A stretch of DNA of 64,000 nucleotides, from assembly GCA_023055425.1 (NCBI GenBank), contig JALGPY010000015.1, positions 2,292,001 to 2,356,000 on the forward strand. The letters run 5' to 3'. Within the stretch, counting starts at the first letter, position 1, and every line of letters begins with the position of its first letter. Under the pieces are notes generated by a model, which worked only from the letters and a program-made list of their open reading frames with translations, was not told where the DNA came from and ran no database searches. This stretch comes from Linanthus parryae. Lineage: Eukaryota > Streptophyta > Magnoliopsida > Ericales > Polemoniaceae. Made by a program: the position numbers and the translations under genes. Shown here in pieces: positions 42,977 to 54,684 of the stretch.

Positions 42977-44568
42977 GGCGATCTCTCTTTCGAGTCTTGC
43001 TCCGCATGGGTAGGAAGTGGATTGTTACGCACATCCTTCCTGTGATCGCTGACGATCAGCTCGCCGTTCTTCATCTTTTGGCTAAATACAATCCTGAGCT
43101 TCTTATAGTCTGCTGTGGGATGCATGACCTTGCCGTGGTACTCGCACCACTTCGGGTCCCTCACCATCTCCTTGGAGGGTGCCTTCTCGAGCGGCGGTAA
43201 GACACCGTCTTTGCGCCACTGCCTGCAGAGGTCGCTTGCTTCTTCCACCGAACATGGCAGAGGTGGTGCGTCGAAGTTCACAATCTTCGCCTGCTTCTGG
43301 GGTGAAACTGTATTGATCTCAGCTTCACGTCCCCTCTTGTAACTGAATCTCCCGATCTTGTAGGTAGCACCGCTCGAGGATCGCTCCGGAGCATTTTTCT
43401 TTTTCTGCCTCTCCACTATAGGCTCGATGTTCTTCGTGCATTCGATTAGCTTTGAAATCCTAGGCGTTTGCAGGTTGATGAGCATACCTTTGTATTCATC
43501 TCGCATGCACTGCAGGCATATCTCTACGAGCCGACTTTCGAGCATCGGATCTTTGCATTCCAAGGACTTCGCCCTGAACTTCTTGATGAAAGTTATCCCG
43601 ACCTCCTCGCGCTTCTGATACATCCGCGAGAGGTGGATCATTGTCACCTTTTCTTCCATCTGGAAGAACTTGGTGTAGAACTTTTGGACCATGTCATCCC
43701 AGGTCTTCACAGATCCGGCCTCCAACGTTCTGTACCACTTGTACGCTACGTTCCCCAAGGATTTTGGGAATTCTCGCATCAGCAGCTTGGGATCGGCTCC
43801 ATATGGTCCCATGACATCGATGAAACGCATGATATGTTCATGAGCGTTTCCGTTGACATCTTCGAACTTGTCCCATTTAGGAGCCTTGTACCCCACCGGG
43901 TTAAGCATGAGATAGATCTCTCGCGGGATAGGTGGATCGTTATCTAGCTTCGGGATGATGGTATCCGCGAATGATTGGTGAGCCAGAATAGTGTCCATGC
44001 GCTTCTGCAGGGACGTCATACATTCTGGAATGTTTCCCTCGGTAACAGGAGGAGGGGTTGCCGCAGGCGGAGGCGACACGTATGCCGCCGGAGGATTGGA
44101 GACATATTGGCCATTCGCGTTGCCCCAGATTGCCGTTGGAGGAGGCAAGGGATACTGCGAAGCCGGGTTAGGTACCAGAGCCGGAGGCTGAGGAGTATGA
44201 GCAGTGAGAGGCAACATTTGAGCTGTTGACCCTTGAAATGAAGGTAGCTGCGTAGTCGCCGGTGGGGTCTGCAGATTAGGGTTGGGAGGTGTGGTTGACA
44301 CTCCCAGTCCTGGAGCGGTAGGGGCTCCTCCTCCCGGAGAAACAACGGTGGCTGGTGAAGGGTTCGGCGCCAGAGTCCCCAGGACAGCCATGATCCGTTC
44401 TAGCTGCGCAGATTGAGGTTTGAGAGCCTTTCCCGGACTTTGGATGGTAGCATCCAAGGTCTCTAGCGTCGGGGCGTCACCGGTGGCCGTAGGAGTGCGG
44501 CGGGCCTCCTCTCCTGAGGCGGCTTCGGTGGAAGGCGATCTGTTACTAACATCATCCTCCTGAGACAT
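42973..44568 (-). CDS. gag: Tat gag
   Basis: 531 residues. A Pro/Ala/Thr-rich N-terminal half, then the retrotransposon gag domain at about 230-350 (HEHIMRFIDVMGPYGADP, VAYKWYRTLEAGSVKTW, KFFQMEEKVT). No canonical CCHC zinc knuckle is seen, consistent with many Tat gags. The frame is intact. ATG at 44568 lies about 40 bp inside the 5' LTR boundary. Confidence 0.92.
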   Translation of the reverse strand: MSQEDDVSNRSPSTEAASGEEARRTPTATGDAPTLETLDATIQSPGKALKPQSAQLERIMAVLGTLAPNPSPATVVSPGGGAPTAPGLGVSTTPPNPNLQTPPATTQLPSFQGSTAQMLPLTAHTPQPPALVPNPASQYPLPPPTAIWGNANGQYVSNPPAAYVSPPPAATPPPVTEGNIPECMTSLQKRMDTILAHQSFADTIIPKLDNDPPIPREIYLMLNPVGYKAPKWDKFEDVNGNAHEHIMRFIDVMGPYGADPKLLMREFPKSLGNVAYKWYRTLEAGSVKTWDDMVQKFYTKFFQMEEKVTMIHLSRMYQKREEVGITFIKKFRAKSLECKDPMLESRLVEICLQCMRDEYKGMLINLQTPRISKLIECTKNIEPIVERQKKKNAPERSSSGATYKIGRFSYKRGREAEINTVSPQKQAKIVNFDAPPLPCSVEEASDLCRQWRKDGVLPPLEKAPSKEMVRDPKWCEYHGKVMHPTADYKKLRIVFSQKMKNGELIVSDHRKDVRNNPLPTHAEQDSKERSP

Positions 44569-44610
44569 GGTTGCTTTTGCTGGTAAGTTCAGGTCGGGTT
44601 CACAAAAATT

Positions 44611-45236
44611 TGCACAAGAGATTCCGGCGGGGAGACCTCCGTGTACACCGTAAGTAGAGGATAAGAGATAGCACAGGAAGAGTCGGGTTGTGTGTAGGGA
44701 GAGAGTAAGGCAGTAGTAATGTCTGAGAGAGAGACAGAGGTTTGGCAGAGCTTCCGCGTATGGCCAGTGTGTTCTCCTTTGTATGGAAAGGTTAACGTCC
44801 TATATATAACGGAGAATGTGACCGTTGCAGTGTGGTTAATGCGCCCATTAATTGCGGCTTAATTAGCTTAAACACAACGGCACGTTCGTCCTCATATATA
44901 GGGACCGTTACAGCACGTTATGCGCGAATACCGGAACCGTTACGAGGTTGACCGGGTTTGACCGGATTGACCGGGTTTATGGAGCTCGTGCCATAAATCT
45001 CTCAAAAGCAGTTAATAAAGGTCGCGTGCGGGCTTGGCTCGCATGCGACAGGACTTACTCTAGCCTCCAAACCACTAAGTCCCTACAAGTCCCGTGCAGT
45101 GGTATGCGAGGGCCCTGTCTCGCAGCCCCCACATGGATCAGCGCGGCTGGTGATCCAGTGTGTGTGGAGCACAATATGGTGTGCTGGATGATTGCCACGT
45201 GGCCAAGATCTGTCAGCTCAGAAAGCACTATCTACA
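44611..45236 (-). repeat. Tat element 5' LTR
   Basis: 626 bp, TG...CA ends. The leader between it and gag (44569-44610) reads GTGAACCCGACCTGAAC on the minus strand; I could not assign a primer tRNA. Confidence 0.93.
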
Positions 45237-45570
45237 AAAACAAAACTCTCTCTTCTCTCTTCTTAACATCTGGGACGTGAGACTTGTTTGCTCGTCCCGG
45301 TTGTTTCTCGTCCCAGTTAATGTTCCCTCGTCTCATTCTTGATTGCTCGTCCCAGTGTGGCAATATACTGAGAAGATAGTTTTGCTCGTCTAAATATATT
45401 GTCATACTGATACTGAGACGAGCACTCTATACTGGGACGATCAACTGCTCGTCTGACACAGAAATTGTGTTCTTCCAGAAAAAAATACAAAAAAACTTCA
45501 GAAAGATGAACAGTCAGATTACAAAACAGTTTAAAAAGATCGAAATATGGAAACAAAATAGTTCATTGCA
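45237..45570. repeat. MULE left subterminal repeats
   Basis: At least eight copies of CTCGTCCC / CTCGTCTC or their complements within 45275-45460. The same words occur at 58790-59060 and 59580-59880, on the other side of the transposase. I read them as subterminal repeats marking the MULE ends; exact ends and TIRs are not resolved. Confidence 0.6.
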
Positions 45571-45924
45571 TTAGAAACTTAAAAACACTAAAAAAAGATT
45601 ACATTTTTTGGGTTTTTTTTGTTTGAAACCCCACAGCTCCGGATCTTCTTCTTCACTGCTCTCGTCTCTGTTTCTTTTGTTCAGTGGTGGAGATGGCGGA
45701 GAAACCACCGAGTCATCAGCATCTTCTTCCTCTTCATCTTCAGTGTACTGAGTCGTTTCGGAACCCCTTTTTGCCCTGAAAGATGCTGTGATTTCTGCAT
45801 CATTGTCGGTGTCTTCACTGTCTTCATCTTCTTTGTCTGTTTGCTCTTCCTCGTCACTTTCCTTGGACCTTTCACTTTCCTCCTCGTCGTTTTCCCACTC
45901 CTTTGGTAGCTTTTTCTTTGCCAT
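45571..45924 (-). CDS. Acidic ORF inside the MULE
   Basis: 117 residues from MAKKKLPKEWENDEEE; an in-frame upstream ATG at 46062 would give 163. It is dominated by Asp/Glu/Ser/Lys (for example EEEDADDSVVSPPSPP) and ends with a basic patch. It resembles acidic linkers of nuclear proteins but no domain is recognised. It lies downstream of the transposase on the same strand and within the subterminal repeats, so it may be an accessory MULE gene. Confidence 0.5.
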   Translation of the reverse strand: MAKKKLPKEWENDEEESERSKESDEEEQTDKEDEDSEDTDNDAEITASFRAKRGSETTQYTEDEEEEDADDSVVSPPSPPLNKRNRDESSEEEDPELWGFKQKKPKKCNLFLVFLSF

Positions 45925-46062
45925 TTCAGATGTGGTGAGTTTTGGAGGAGAGATGTGGTGAGTTTTGGAGGAGAGAACAGTGGCTTTTGTAGATGCAATT
46001 CCTGGGTAGGTGAAGAGACGGAGAGAGATTTTAGGTTCATGTTTCGTGGTTATGTTTAGCAT

Positions 46063-46399
46063 GTTTTCTAGAAAATGTAATAATTTGGATACATTTTCTA
46101 GAAAACATGCATGTTTTCTAGAAATTGTAATAATTTCGATACATTCTTGAAAAATGTAACAGTTTTTATAAGAAATGTATCAAAATTTAAAACATGTAAC
46201 AGTTTTACAATGTAACAAATTTTTCCTCTTTGCCAATAAATTTAAATAATAAATTGTTTATTTATGTAATAAAATGCATATTTATATTAAAAAACACAAT
46301 AATTGATCGAAACAAAAGATATATTATTTGCGCAATCATCAGAAGAGGTTGGGAACTTGGGATTACAAAGAACGCAGAGGAACGGCTTCTATCACAACA
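46063..46399. other. AT-rich spacer in the MULE
   Basis: No coding frame. Repeated words of ACATTTTCTAGAAAA and AAATGTAAC in both orientations at 46060-46210 make local hairpins possible. Confidence 0.4.
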
Positions 46400-47283
46400 T
46401 TAATTTTTCAATTGAGGGCAAATCTTTATGGTATGCCCTTTTACACGGCAATGGCTACATCCGTACGTTCCCGTTCCTCGCTTCTTTTCACGCACGGTTT
46501 CGACCATTGGCTTGTGTCTCTTCTCCTTGTCCCTCCCAACTGTTACCACTTTCTTCGGTGGAAGGGGGCGAATGTTTTTTATTTGTGCAGGTACTTCGCT
46601 TGTGTCCCACGTTGCTGGGTTGGAAGGAGTCTTAATTGTACCTGCATAAGCCAGATTGTAGAAGTCCAGTGAATAGAACACGCTGGTGTGGTCGTACATG
46701 ACCTTCATATCGTGGTCGGCATTGTAACGGCCAAGTTTTCTGAGTTCTTTTGCACAAGCACACGCATGTACACACGGGAACCACGTCTGTTGGTATTTGC
46801 CGCACGTGCAGGTTCCGAGGCAATGTCCTGGTTTGAATTCCACGATATGAGTTTTCAGATGATTACCGCGGACTTCATACACAGACTCTGAAATTGCTCG
46901 CACGCGAAAACCTATACAGTTTATAGAACGGCTCAACATTCTTTTCTCCCTTTTTGCAGTCAAGTAGGTGTGTCCCATGTCAATGCTCAAGTTTCGTTTT
47001 TTCAGGTGCCACTCGCTCTGATGGTCGCATATTTGACAGAACATTGTAAGAGCTTTGTCAGACCGCGTCGGCAGCAGGCACGAGTTAATAGACTCTGCAT
47101 GGTTGGATGTAAGCATCTCAAACCGTGCTGTTTTACAATACAACATTGCCCATTTCTCTAGACCGACATCCCGTAAGTAACGTTCGACGGTCTTGTGGTT
47201 AACGCCGTTTACACGGTCGCACTCAATACCCATGTCCATCAGATATGACTTACACGCATCCTTATCAAATGTAAAGGCCGCAT
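46400..47283 (-). pseudogene. MULE transposase, C-terminal part (SWIM domain)
   Basis: Minus-strand frame from the retroelement junction at 47283 to a stop at 46400. It contains the transposase tail with FEMLTSNHAESINS, a SWIM zinc finger (CTCGKYQQTWFPCVHACAC, CxC...CxH type, about 46815-46755) and a CX2CX4HX4C knuckle (CSHCRVKGHTIKIC, about 46450). These are typical of plant MuDR-type transposases. The N-terminal part lies at 57070-58651, separated by the 9.8-kb insertion. Confidence 0.9.
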
Positions 47284-49011
47284 TGACACGATCAAACCAC
47301 AAGTGTATGGCCGTTGTGTGTAGTAATATCCGGAAATCCGGGTTTGTCAAAACCAAGGGACTTGTCGTGAATCAATTAGTATTCTTAACTTCGTGTGGGC
47401 AAGCAATTGAGAGAGTTTTACTAAATTAAATAATTGAAAAGACAAAACGAGTATTTAAATATTAAGATTTAATATGGGAAAAATAACCAGGACAACTCTT
47501 TTGGGGGATTGTTAGGATTTTCTTGTTGACGGCGTTCTACGATTTGTGAAACACATACGAAATTCACTTTGCTAATCGAGCAATACTAACTCACCGAGTT
47601 ACCAAGTGAGCATCCTATGCCTAGGTTAGATTAAAACCGAGTTACCAAGTTCTAATAATCCCTAAACATGCATTAACGACGAATTCTACTCTAACGATCT
47701 CAATTCTTGCTTCCACTAAGAACGGGTGATTGTTTGCTTTTCCGGGTTTAACAATTACCAAGTTACCAAATAATTGCAAACTAAGTTCTACCTAACAAGA
47801 CGTTTCAAATTAATTAGATAGGATGAAGATCACAAAACAATCATAGCAAACGTAAAATCATCAACTCAATCCATAAAACGCATAATCAAAGTGAAAACCC
47901 TAACCCCAAACTCGGGTCCTGATCTTAGATGTTTAGCTACCCATATTCATGATAAAAAATACAAGTTTTCATGATCAAAATCCAAAAACTAGAGAAGAAG
48001 AAGAGAAAAAGATCAAAAAGAATGATCCAAAGCTTCTTCTCACGATCTCCAAGCTCCAAGCAAGTTCTCCCACGTCAAAACTGACCAAAAACATGCCCTG
48101 ACTTGTTCAAATACGTTCCCATCAAGTTTAGAATAAGTTACAAGTAATTACAAAACAACCCCGGACGTTTTCTGAATTTTTCTGTGCTGAAAGTAGGTCG
48201 TGCGACCTACTGGGCGTGAAAACTAGGTCGCGCAACCTGTTGTGTAGGTCGTGCGACCTACTTAAAGTTGCTGAAAATTCCAAGTAGGTCGTGCGACCTA
48301 ATTGAGTAGGTCGTGCGACCTACTTCCTTAGCCAATTTTTCAGCTTTTTTCTCCAACTTTCTCTGTGCCATAACTTTGTCGTCCGACGTCCGTTTTAGCT
48401 CCGTGACCCGTCGTTGGAAAGCTCTTCGAGTCTACTTTCAATTGCCATCGGTCTCACCTCCTTCTTCATTGTAGAAATAAAAATATCCTCAAAAATTCCC
48501 TAATTTGCTCTAAAACATCCTGGAAAAAAGCAACTAAGATTTTTGAAAAGCAAATAAGAATCCGGATTTTGATCCCGAACTCAGATGAATGTTATTTTTG
48601 CACCTTTGGATTCCTTTTGCGACGTAGAATTTTCCCATGTAGAGAAATCTCCGTTTTCGGACTGTTTTCTCGATTTCTAAATTATTGCCCAAATTTGGCG
48701 AAAACATCCAAATTGCACCAAATTCGTCTTTTTCTTCTATTTTGAAGCTCGTTTCTTTTCTCCACTTGATTTTCGCATACGTAATTCCTGTCAAACAATA
48801 ACATGAACACTACCGCGAAGATCAAATATGATAAATTATTATAATCATACTCAAAACCAATAAGAAACGCCCATATTGTACTTTAAAGCTCAAAAACATC
48901 CAAAAGTGCATTTTATTCATATTTTGGCTCGAATCTCGTCACTTTGCACCGAAACGCACACAAATAAAAATACTAAGTGTACGTAAGATAACACTTATTA
49001 AGGAGTTATCA
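47284..49011 (-). repeat. LARD-like element LTR 1 (3' LTR)
   Basis: 1728 bp; on the minus strand starts TGATAACTCC and ends CGTGTCA. Preceded (minus strand) by a G-rich polypurine tract, AGTGTGGGGGTATT, at about 49012-49025. Confidence 0.92.
48194..48325. repeat. Cluster of AGGTCG-TG-CGACCT hairpins in the LTR
   Basis: Four or more copies of TAGGTCGTGCGACCTA within 130 bp; the longest, AAGTAGGTCG-TG-CGACCTACTT, has a 10-bp stem and 2-base loop. The same cluster occurs in LTR 2 (53886-54015) and LTR 3 (56244-56375), with mutated and differing copy arrangements. Confidence 0.85.
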
Positions 49012-51846
49012 AATACCCCCACACTTGCCATTTGCGCGTCCCGAGCAAAGTCTCATCTACTGCATTCAAGTGTTTTCTAGCCAAGACGACTCAAACGACT
49101 CTAACATGAATCTAGACACTACTAATGCAGCAAGATGATGCAAATTCAAATCTAGACTCGATCTTAAACACATAAAACACAAATTACTTTATTTTTGGGA
49201 GATAAGGCAATTTCAATCCACATTAGACCAGTGCTCATGGATGATGAAGAAGTTAGGCAAGAGGTGTGAATCGCAACTAACTCGACAACTAGTAATTCTC
49301 CATAGTTAGTATAGAAAGCTTAACTTTACTATAAAGAACAACATAACTCTTCATGTGTGCTGAAAAAAAAAAGAGGCTAACCAAGGCTAAGCCACATTCA
49401 TAGTCCGAGCTCCTATTCCGCTAACGGTCAAATATGATGAGGCTTAGGGACAAAAAGGATATAACTTCTATGAAGCAGAAAATCCTAAAGCGTCACATAA
49501 ACTCACCGAACCCCATATCTCACACACCTTCACCTTGATGATAGGAATCCACAACCCGAATCTCACCGACTCCAGCCCTCAATCCCCTCAAACCCCTGGT
49601 ACCATGTCAATCCCGTGGCCATCAAAGCGAAGCGTACGCGATCTCAATCAATCTTAAACAGGAACAAGAACTTTCACCACTCGATTTCCAATATGCACAA
49701 CTGTATTTATTTATTCCTCTCCTTTTTCTCTCTTTTTTTTCTATTTTCATATTTTTTTTCTTTCTTTCTTTCAATCAAATATCAATACAATCAAATAAAT
49801 ATGAGTGATCCTCCTTCAATAATCAAGCAGTATAATAATGTCAGGGAAAGGAAATAAACAAATCAATGAATGTACATCACAATAATAATACATCTCCCCT
49901 AACTCCATGAAGCACGATGCCACAAACCGTCAAAGTCAAAGCGTGTTTGGGGTTGGAGTTGTCAATGCACAATCTCTATGTCCGTAGTCAAATGTCGACA
50001 CCCCCACACTAGAGTCCAGTCATATCCCCCTCTCAAGTAGTCATATAAGATATATGTCACGTGCCTAATCCAACCGAACCTCCTACACCAAGATGATAGA
50101 AATCCAGTACCTAGCACGTTCCACCAGTCAAGTACAACCAACCCATTTCGTGCGGATTAGATGTCACGCACTCAGGCTCTCCACTACTGTGTCCATGGTG
50201 TAATGACATGGACCACCGCCACACCTCAGTGTGCAAGCCAACTCACTCACCCTTGCATCCCCTCATAGATATCCAATGAAGCATATGCGATTTGCAGAAC
50301 TCACAAAAATATATAACGAAACACTCCCTCAATTAACCCCCTCAACTACTGCTCCCTCGTGACGCTCTAGAAAGGTTATTGTAACAATATATGATGAAGG
50401 CCAAGAAACGTCTTCCTAGGTCAAAGAGGCTAACAATGAATCCAAGGATCAATTAGGGTTATCTAGTGGTCCTACAAGGTAAGATCTGAAAGCAGTGAGT
50501 GCTCTAATACACATCCGCGCACATCTGTTCTGTGTGCCACTATGAGGCGGGCTGACGACTACCTAAGACGGACAACATGAACGTTCGACTTGTTTAGCAA
50601 ACTCCAAGCTCAACTCTTTTAAGAGAAAAACAGCACACACTTTAGCTTTTAAAATTTAATTTAGTTTAAAAATAGGTAGGCATTCACGTAATGAGATTCT
50701 TTCTATACTTACTAGGGGGAATTAAAAAAGTCATTCTCGGTCAAAATTCACGCTCTATGCCCAAAGTGTTCACATCTCACTAAATTAAACAAGCATATGC
50801 TTCTTTCAATTTCCTTTTCTCAAATTTTCAATTTTCTCATGTTTTGTATTTTTTTTTTATAAAATCCTACCTCTATATGCAAGGCTAGACACGAAAAAAT
50901 TTGACTCTACACAAAAAAAAATTGGTGGGTATACTCAATTATGTAAAAGTGCAAACAGTATATAAATCTACTCTACAATACGACAATATAAGTAAAAACA
51001 TAACATAAACCACAAGACTCACAATACAACCTAGACACATCCTACATGTAACTGGCTATGCAAAAAATTGTCTAGCAAACAAATAACCACCCCCACACTG
51101 AATGCTTCGTTGTCCTCAACGAATTTAGAGAGTATGCAAGAAGACTCAACAATCATTGTGTAGGCCAGTAGATGAGATGGAGCATGAAATATACTAAATA
51201 AAAGAAACACATAATTCAGCAAAAGAAAAATATACTCACAACCACTTCAAGGGTGGGGACGAAATCGCGCCAAGCAGTCCCCAAGCACAGTAGTGGCGCC
51301 ACCATTCTCCCAACGGTCAGTGTGTTCTAGCACACCGGGGTAGACTGCCCTACTCTGCTAAATCTGTGTCTTGGAGAATCCCCAACTCGCATACACGAGT
51401 TCCCATAAAGGTCGTGTGTGTCGTGGCACACCGGGGTAGACTCTCCCATATCCTGCTCAAATTGGTCACTTGGGAAAAATCATTAGTCCCTCTCTCTCTC
51501 TCATCTCTCCAAATAACATAATAAAACAACTGAATTTTGAAAACACAACTAAATTAAATCAAATAAATAGGTTGGGTTACCTCCCAACAAGCGCCGTGTA
51601 ATTTAAGGTCGACAACCCGACTCAGTTACCTCAAAAGATGTTTAAGGAGATTTTTCTCTCCACTTTTTCTTCTTCCACCATCGTCTCTCTTTTTGTCTCT
51701 TCTCAAGTGAGCATGCATGAGACACATATGGCAAGAAGAAGTTGTAGAAGACGGACTTTGCAAATTTCTTCTTCTTGTGCTTCCACTCCTTGATCACCGG
51801 TCTTCTCGAGAATTCATTCACCACATCATGACCCATTGTACCTTTC

Positions 51847-52041
51847 CTCTTCTTCTTCTTCTTCTTCTTCTTCTTCTTCTTCTTCTTCTTCTTCTTCTTC
51901 TTCTTCTTCTTCTTCTTCTTCTTCTTCTTCTTCTTCTTCTTCTTCTTCTTCTTCTTCTTCTTCTTCTTCTTCTTCTTCTTCTTCTTCTTCTTCTTCTTCT
52001 TCTTCTTCTTCTTCTTCTTCTTCTTCTTCTTCTTCTTCTTC
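51847..52041. repeat. (TTC)65 microsatellite
   Basis: About 195 bp of almost pure TTC/GAA. The poly-Ser, poly-Leu and poly-Lys frames through it are artefacts. Long GAA/TTC tracts can form triplex DNA and are unstable. Confidence 0.97.
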
Positions 52042-52241
52042 AAAATCAATATCATTGAGGATCGGTTATGTGAAATAGAACCCCAGTTCGAACAGTAATG
52101 GAAAGGGGTGCCGTCTTGACTGCTTCCTTCCCTAGCTCTTGTCTTGGAATCACAGGTGTCAAATCATGTATTGCATAAAACTGGGGTCTTTGGTCTTCCT
52201 CATGTGATTCACCCCATTTTATTATCTCCAAAAGATAAGGA

Positions 52242-52712
52242 TTACTGAAGACTTTCTTGATACATGTTCTTGCAAACATCTCCCTGCGGTAATTCCTTAG
52301 CTTCATGACTTTCTTCAAAGCAAATATCTTTAGTGGGCCATAAGCTAGCGATGTCCACACTCTCCCATACATGCCACGACTCCGGAATTATGCGAGGCAC
52401 AAGTTGTATAGGCTTCACAATATCATCCCAATCTGAGTCTGAATCCGAGTCTGAAGCAGCCCGAGGATCTATTACTCCATGATGAACAACATTGTAGACA
52501 TAGACCTCTGGGGGTTCTTCGTCTTCCTCTTTGCACTCCTCAACTAAGTCAGGAATGATTCTACTTGGCCCATCGTCATTATCTGCATATGCCAATGCAC
52601 TCGAAAGTTCTGCCAACTGTTGTCCCTTCAGCTGGAGAGTTTCATCCATCCTATTAATCCCTTCCTCCATTATGTCCATCTTAGCTATCATGAGCTTCAA
52701 TATTTCTTTCAT
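52242..52712 (-). pseudogene. Possible gag remnant of the LARD-like element
   Basis: 156-codon frame: a helical start (MKEILKLMIAKMDIMEEGIN), an acidic middle (EECKEEDEEPPEVYVYNVV, then SDSDSDSDWDD) and no known domain. It lies where gag would begin, about 240 bp after the PBS, and could be gag-derived. Confidence 0.35.
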
Positions 52713-52931
52713 CTCCTCATCTTCTTATTGTAAGGAGGAGGCGTGTACATATCTCCACAGGAGTAGTACGGTGAATAGCCTGGAGCTTGCCCAAAGAAAT
52801 TCAGCCCCCACATGATCACCAAGATACCTGCACAATAATTCGCTAGGAAGCAGGTGAGATCAATAAATAAATAAACAAAATCAAAAAATAAAATTCCCTA
52901 AAGTTAATAATTCTAAGTAATTCAACTGAAG

Positions 52932-52949
52932 TCCCCGGCAATGGCGCCA
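52932..52949 (-). promoter_or_regulatory. LARD-like element primer binding site
   Basis: TGGCGCCATTGCCGGGGA on the minus strand, six bases from the end of LTR 2. This PBS type is usual in Athila-like and related large plant elements. Confidence 0.85.
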
Positions 52950-52955
52950 AAAACT

Positions 52956-54684
52956 TGACACGATCAAACCACAAGTGTATGGACATCGTGTGTAGTAATA
53001 TCCGGAAATCCGGGTTTGTCGAACCCAAGGGACATGTCGTGAATCAATTAGTATTCTTAACTTCGTGTGGGCAAGCAATTGAGAGAGCTTTACTAAATTA
53101 AATAATTGAAAAGACAAAACGAGTATTTAAATATTAAGATTTAATAAGGGATAAACAACCAGGACACCTCGTTTTGGGGATTGTTAGGATTTTCTTGTTG
53201 ACGACGTTCTACGATTTGTGAAACACAGACGAAATTCACTTTGCTAATCGAGCAATACTAACTCACCGAGTTACCAAGTGAGCATCCTATGCCTAGTTAG
53301 ATTAAAACCGAGTTACCAAGTTATAATTATCCCTAAACATGCATTAACGATGAATTCTACTCTAACGATCCCAATTCTTGCTTTCACTAAGAACGGGTGA
53401 CTGTTTGCTTTTCCGGGTTTAACAATTACCGAGTTACCAAATAATTGCAAACTAAGTTCTAGCTAACAAGACGTTTCCAATTAACTAGATAGGATGAAGA
53501 TCACAAACAATCATAGCAAACGTAAAATCATCAATTAGGTTTATCAAAACATGAATCTCAATACATAAAATGCATAATCAATGTGAAAACCCTAACCCCA
53601 AACTCGGGTCCTGATCTTAGATGTTTAGCTACGCATATTCATGATCAAAAATATAAGTTTTCATGATCAAAATCCAAAAACTAGAGAAGAAGAAGAGAAA
53701 AAGATCCAAAAGAATGATCCAAAGCTTCTTCTCACGATCTCCAAGCTCCAAGCAAGTTCTCCCACGTCAAAACTGACCAAAAACGTGCCCTGATTTGTTC
53801 AAATACGTTCCCATCAAGTTTAGAATAAGTTACAAGTAATTACAAAACAACCCCGGACATTTTCTGAATTTTTATGTGCTGAAAGTAGGTCGTGCGACCA
53901 ACTGGGCGTGACAACTAGGTCGTGCGACCTGTTGTGTAGGTCGTGCGACCTACTTAAAGTTGCTGAAAATTCCAAGTAGGTAGTGCGACCTAATTGAGTA
54001 GGTCGTGCGACCAACTTCCTTAGCCAATTTTTTAGCTTTTTTCTCCGACTTTCTCTGTGCCATAACTTTCTCGTCCGACGTCCGTTTTAGCTCCGTGACC
54101 CGCCGTTGGAAAGCTCTTCGAGTCTACTTTCAATTGCCACCGGTCTCACCTCCATATTCATTGTAGAAATAAAACTATCCTCAAAACATCCTTAATTTGC
54201 TCTAAAACATCCTGGAAAAAAGCAAATAAGAACCCGGATTTCGATCCCGAACTCAGATGAATGTTATTTTTGCACCTTTGGATTCCTTTTGCGACGTAGA
54301 ATTCGCCCATGTAGAGAAATCTTCGTTTTCGGACCGTTTTCTCGATTTTCTCAATTATTGCCCAAATTTGGCGAAAACATCCAAATCTCACCAAATTCGT
54401 CTTTTTCTTCTATTTCGAAGCTCGTCTCTTCTCTCCACTTGATTCTCGCATACGTAATTCCTGTAAAACAATAACACGAACACTACCGCGAAGATTAAAT
54501 GTGATAAATGATTATAATCATACTCAAAACCAATAAGAAACACCCAGATTGTACTTTAAAGCTCAAAAACATCAAAAAGTGCATTTTATTCATATTTTGG
54601 CTCGAATCTCGTCAATTTGCACCGAAACGCACACAAATAAAAATACTAAGTGTACGTAAGTTAACACTTATTAAGGAGTTATCA
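52956..54684 (-). repeat. LARD-like element LTR 2
   Basis: 1729 bp, same ends as LTR 1 with a few percent divergence. It abuts the PBS on its low side and a second PPT-containing internal fragment on its high side, so it acts as 5' LTR for one unit and 3' LTR for the other. Confidence 0.9.

Larger units (their letters stand above)
30222..45236 (-). mobile_element. 15-kb Ty3/gypsy Tat-type retrotransposon with antisense PMD cargo
   Basis: Two 626-bp LTRs (TGCACAAG...CTATCTACA; about 11 differences, 1.8%) bound 15,015 bp. On the minus strand the order is 5' LTR, gag, protease, RT, RNase H, a second archaeal-type RNase H, integrase, a 54-bp tandem array, an antisense multi-exon gene and the 3' LTR. 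Dual RNase H and a long extra region between pol and the 3' LTR mark the Tat lineage (Ogre/Retand-like). I see no 5-bp target duplication (AACTG left, AAAAC right), so one end may have been altered by recombination. Integrase is damaged. Confidence 0.93.
49012..52955 (-). other. Internal region of the LARD-like element
   Basis: 3.9 kb, mostly without long frames. It holds the PPT at the low end, a (TTC)n array at 51847-52041, a short gag-like frame at 52242-52712 and the PBS at the high end. Two related words (CACACCGGGGTAGACT) occur at 51330 and 51430. Confidence 0.7.

Noticed and set aside
43468..43947. Plus-strand frames of 100-160 codons across gag, protease and pol (also 41505-41972, 39267-39569)
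   Set aside because: They are antisense shadows of the long minus-strand Tat frames.
51642..52078. Long poly-Lys, poly-Leu and poly-Ser frames
   Set aside because: All are translations of the (TTC)n tract in different frames.
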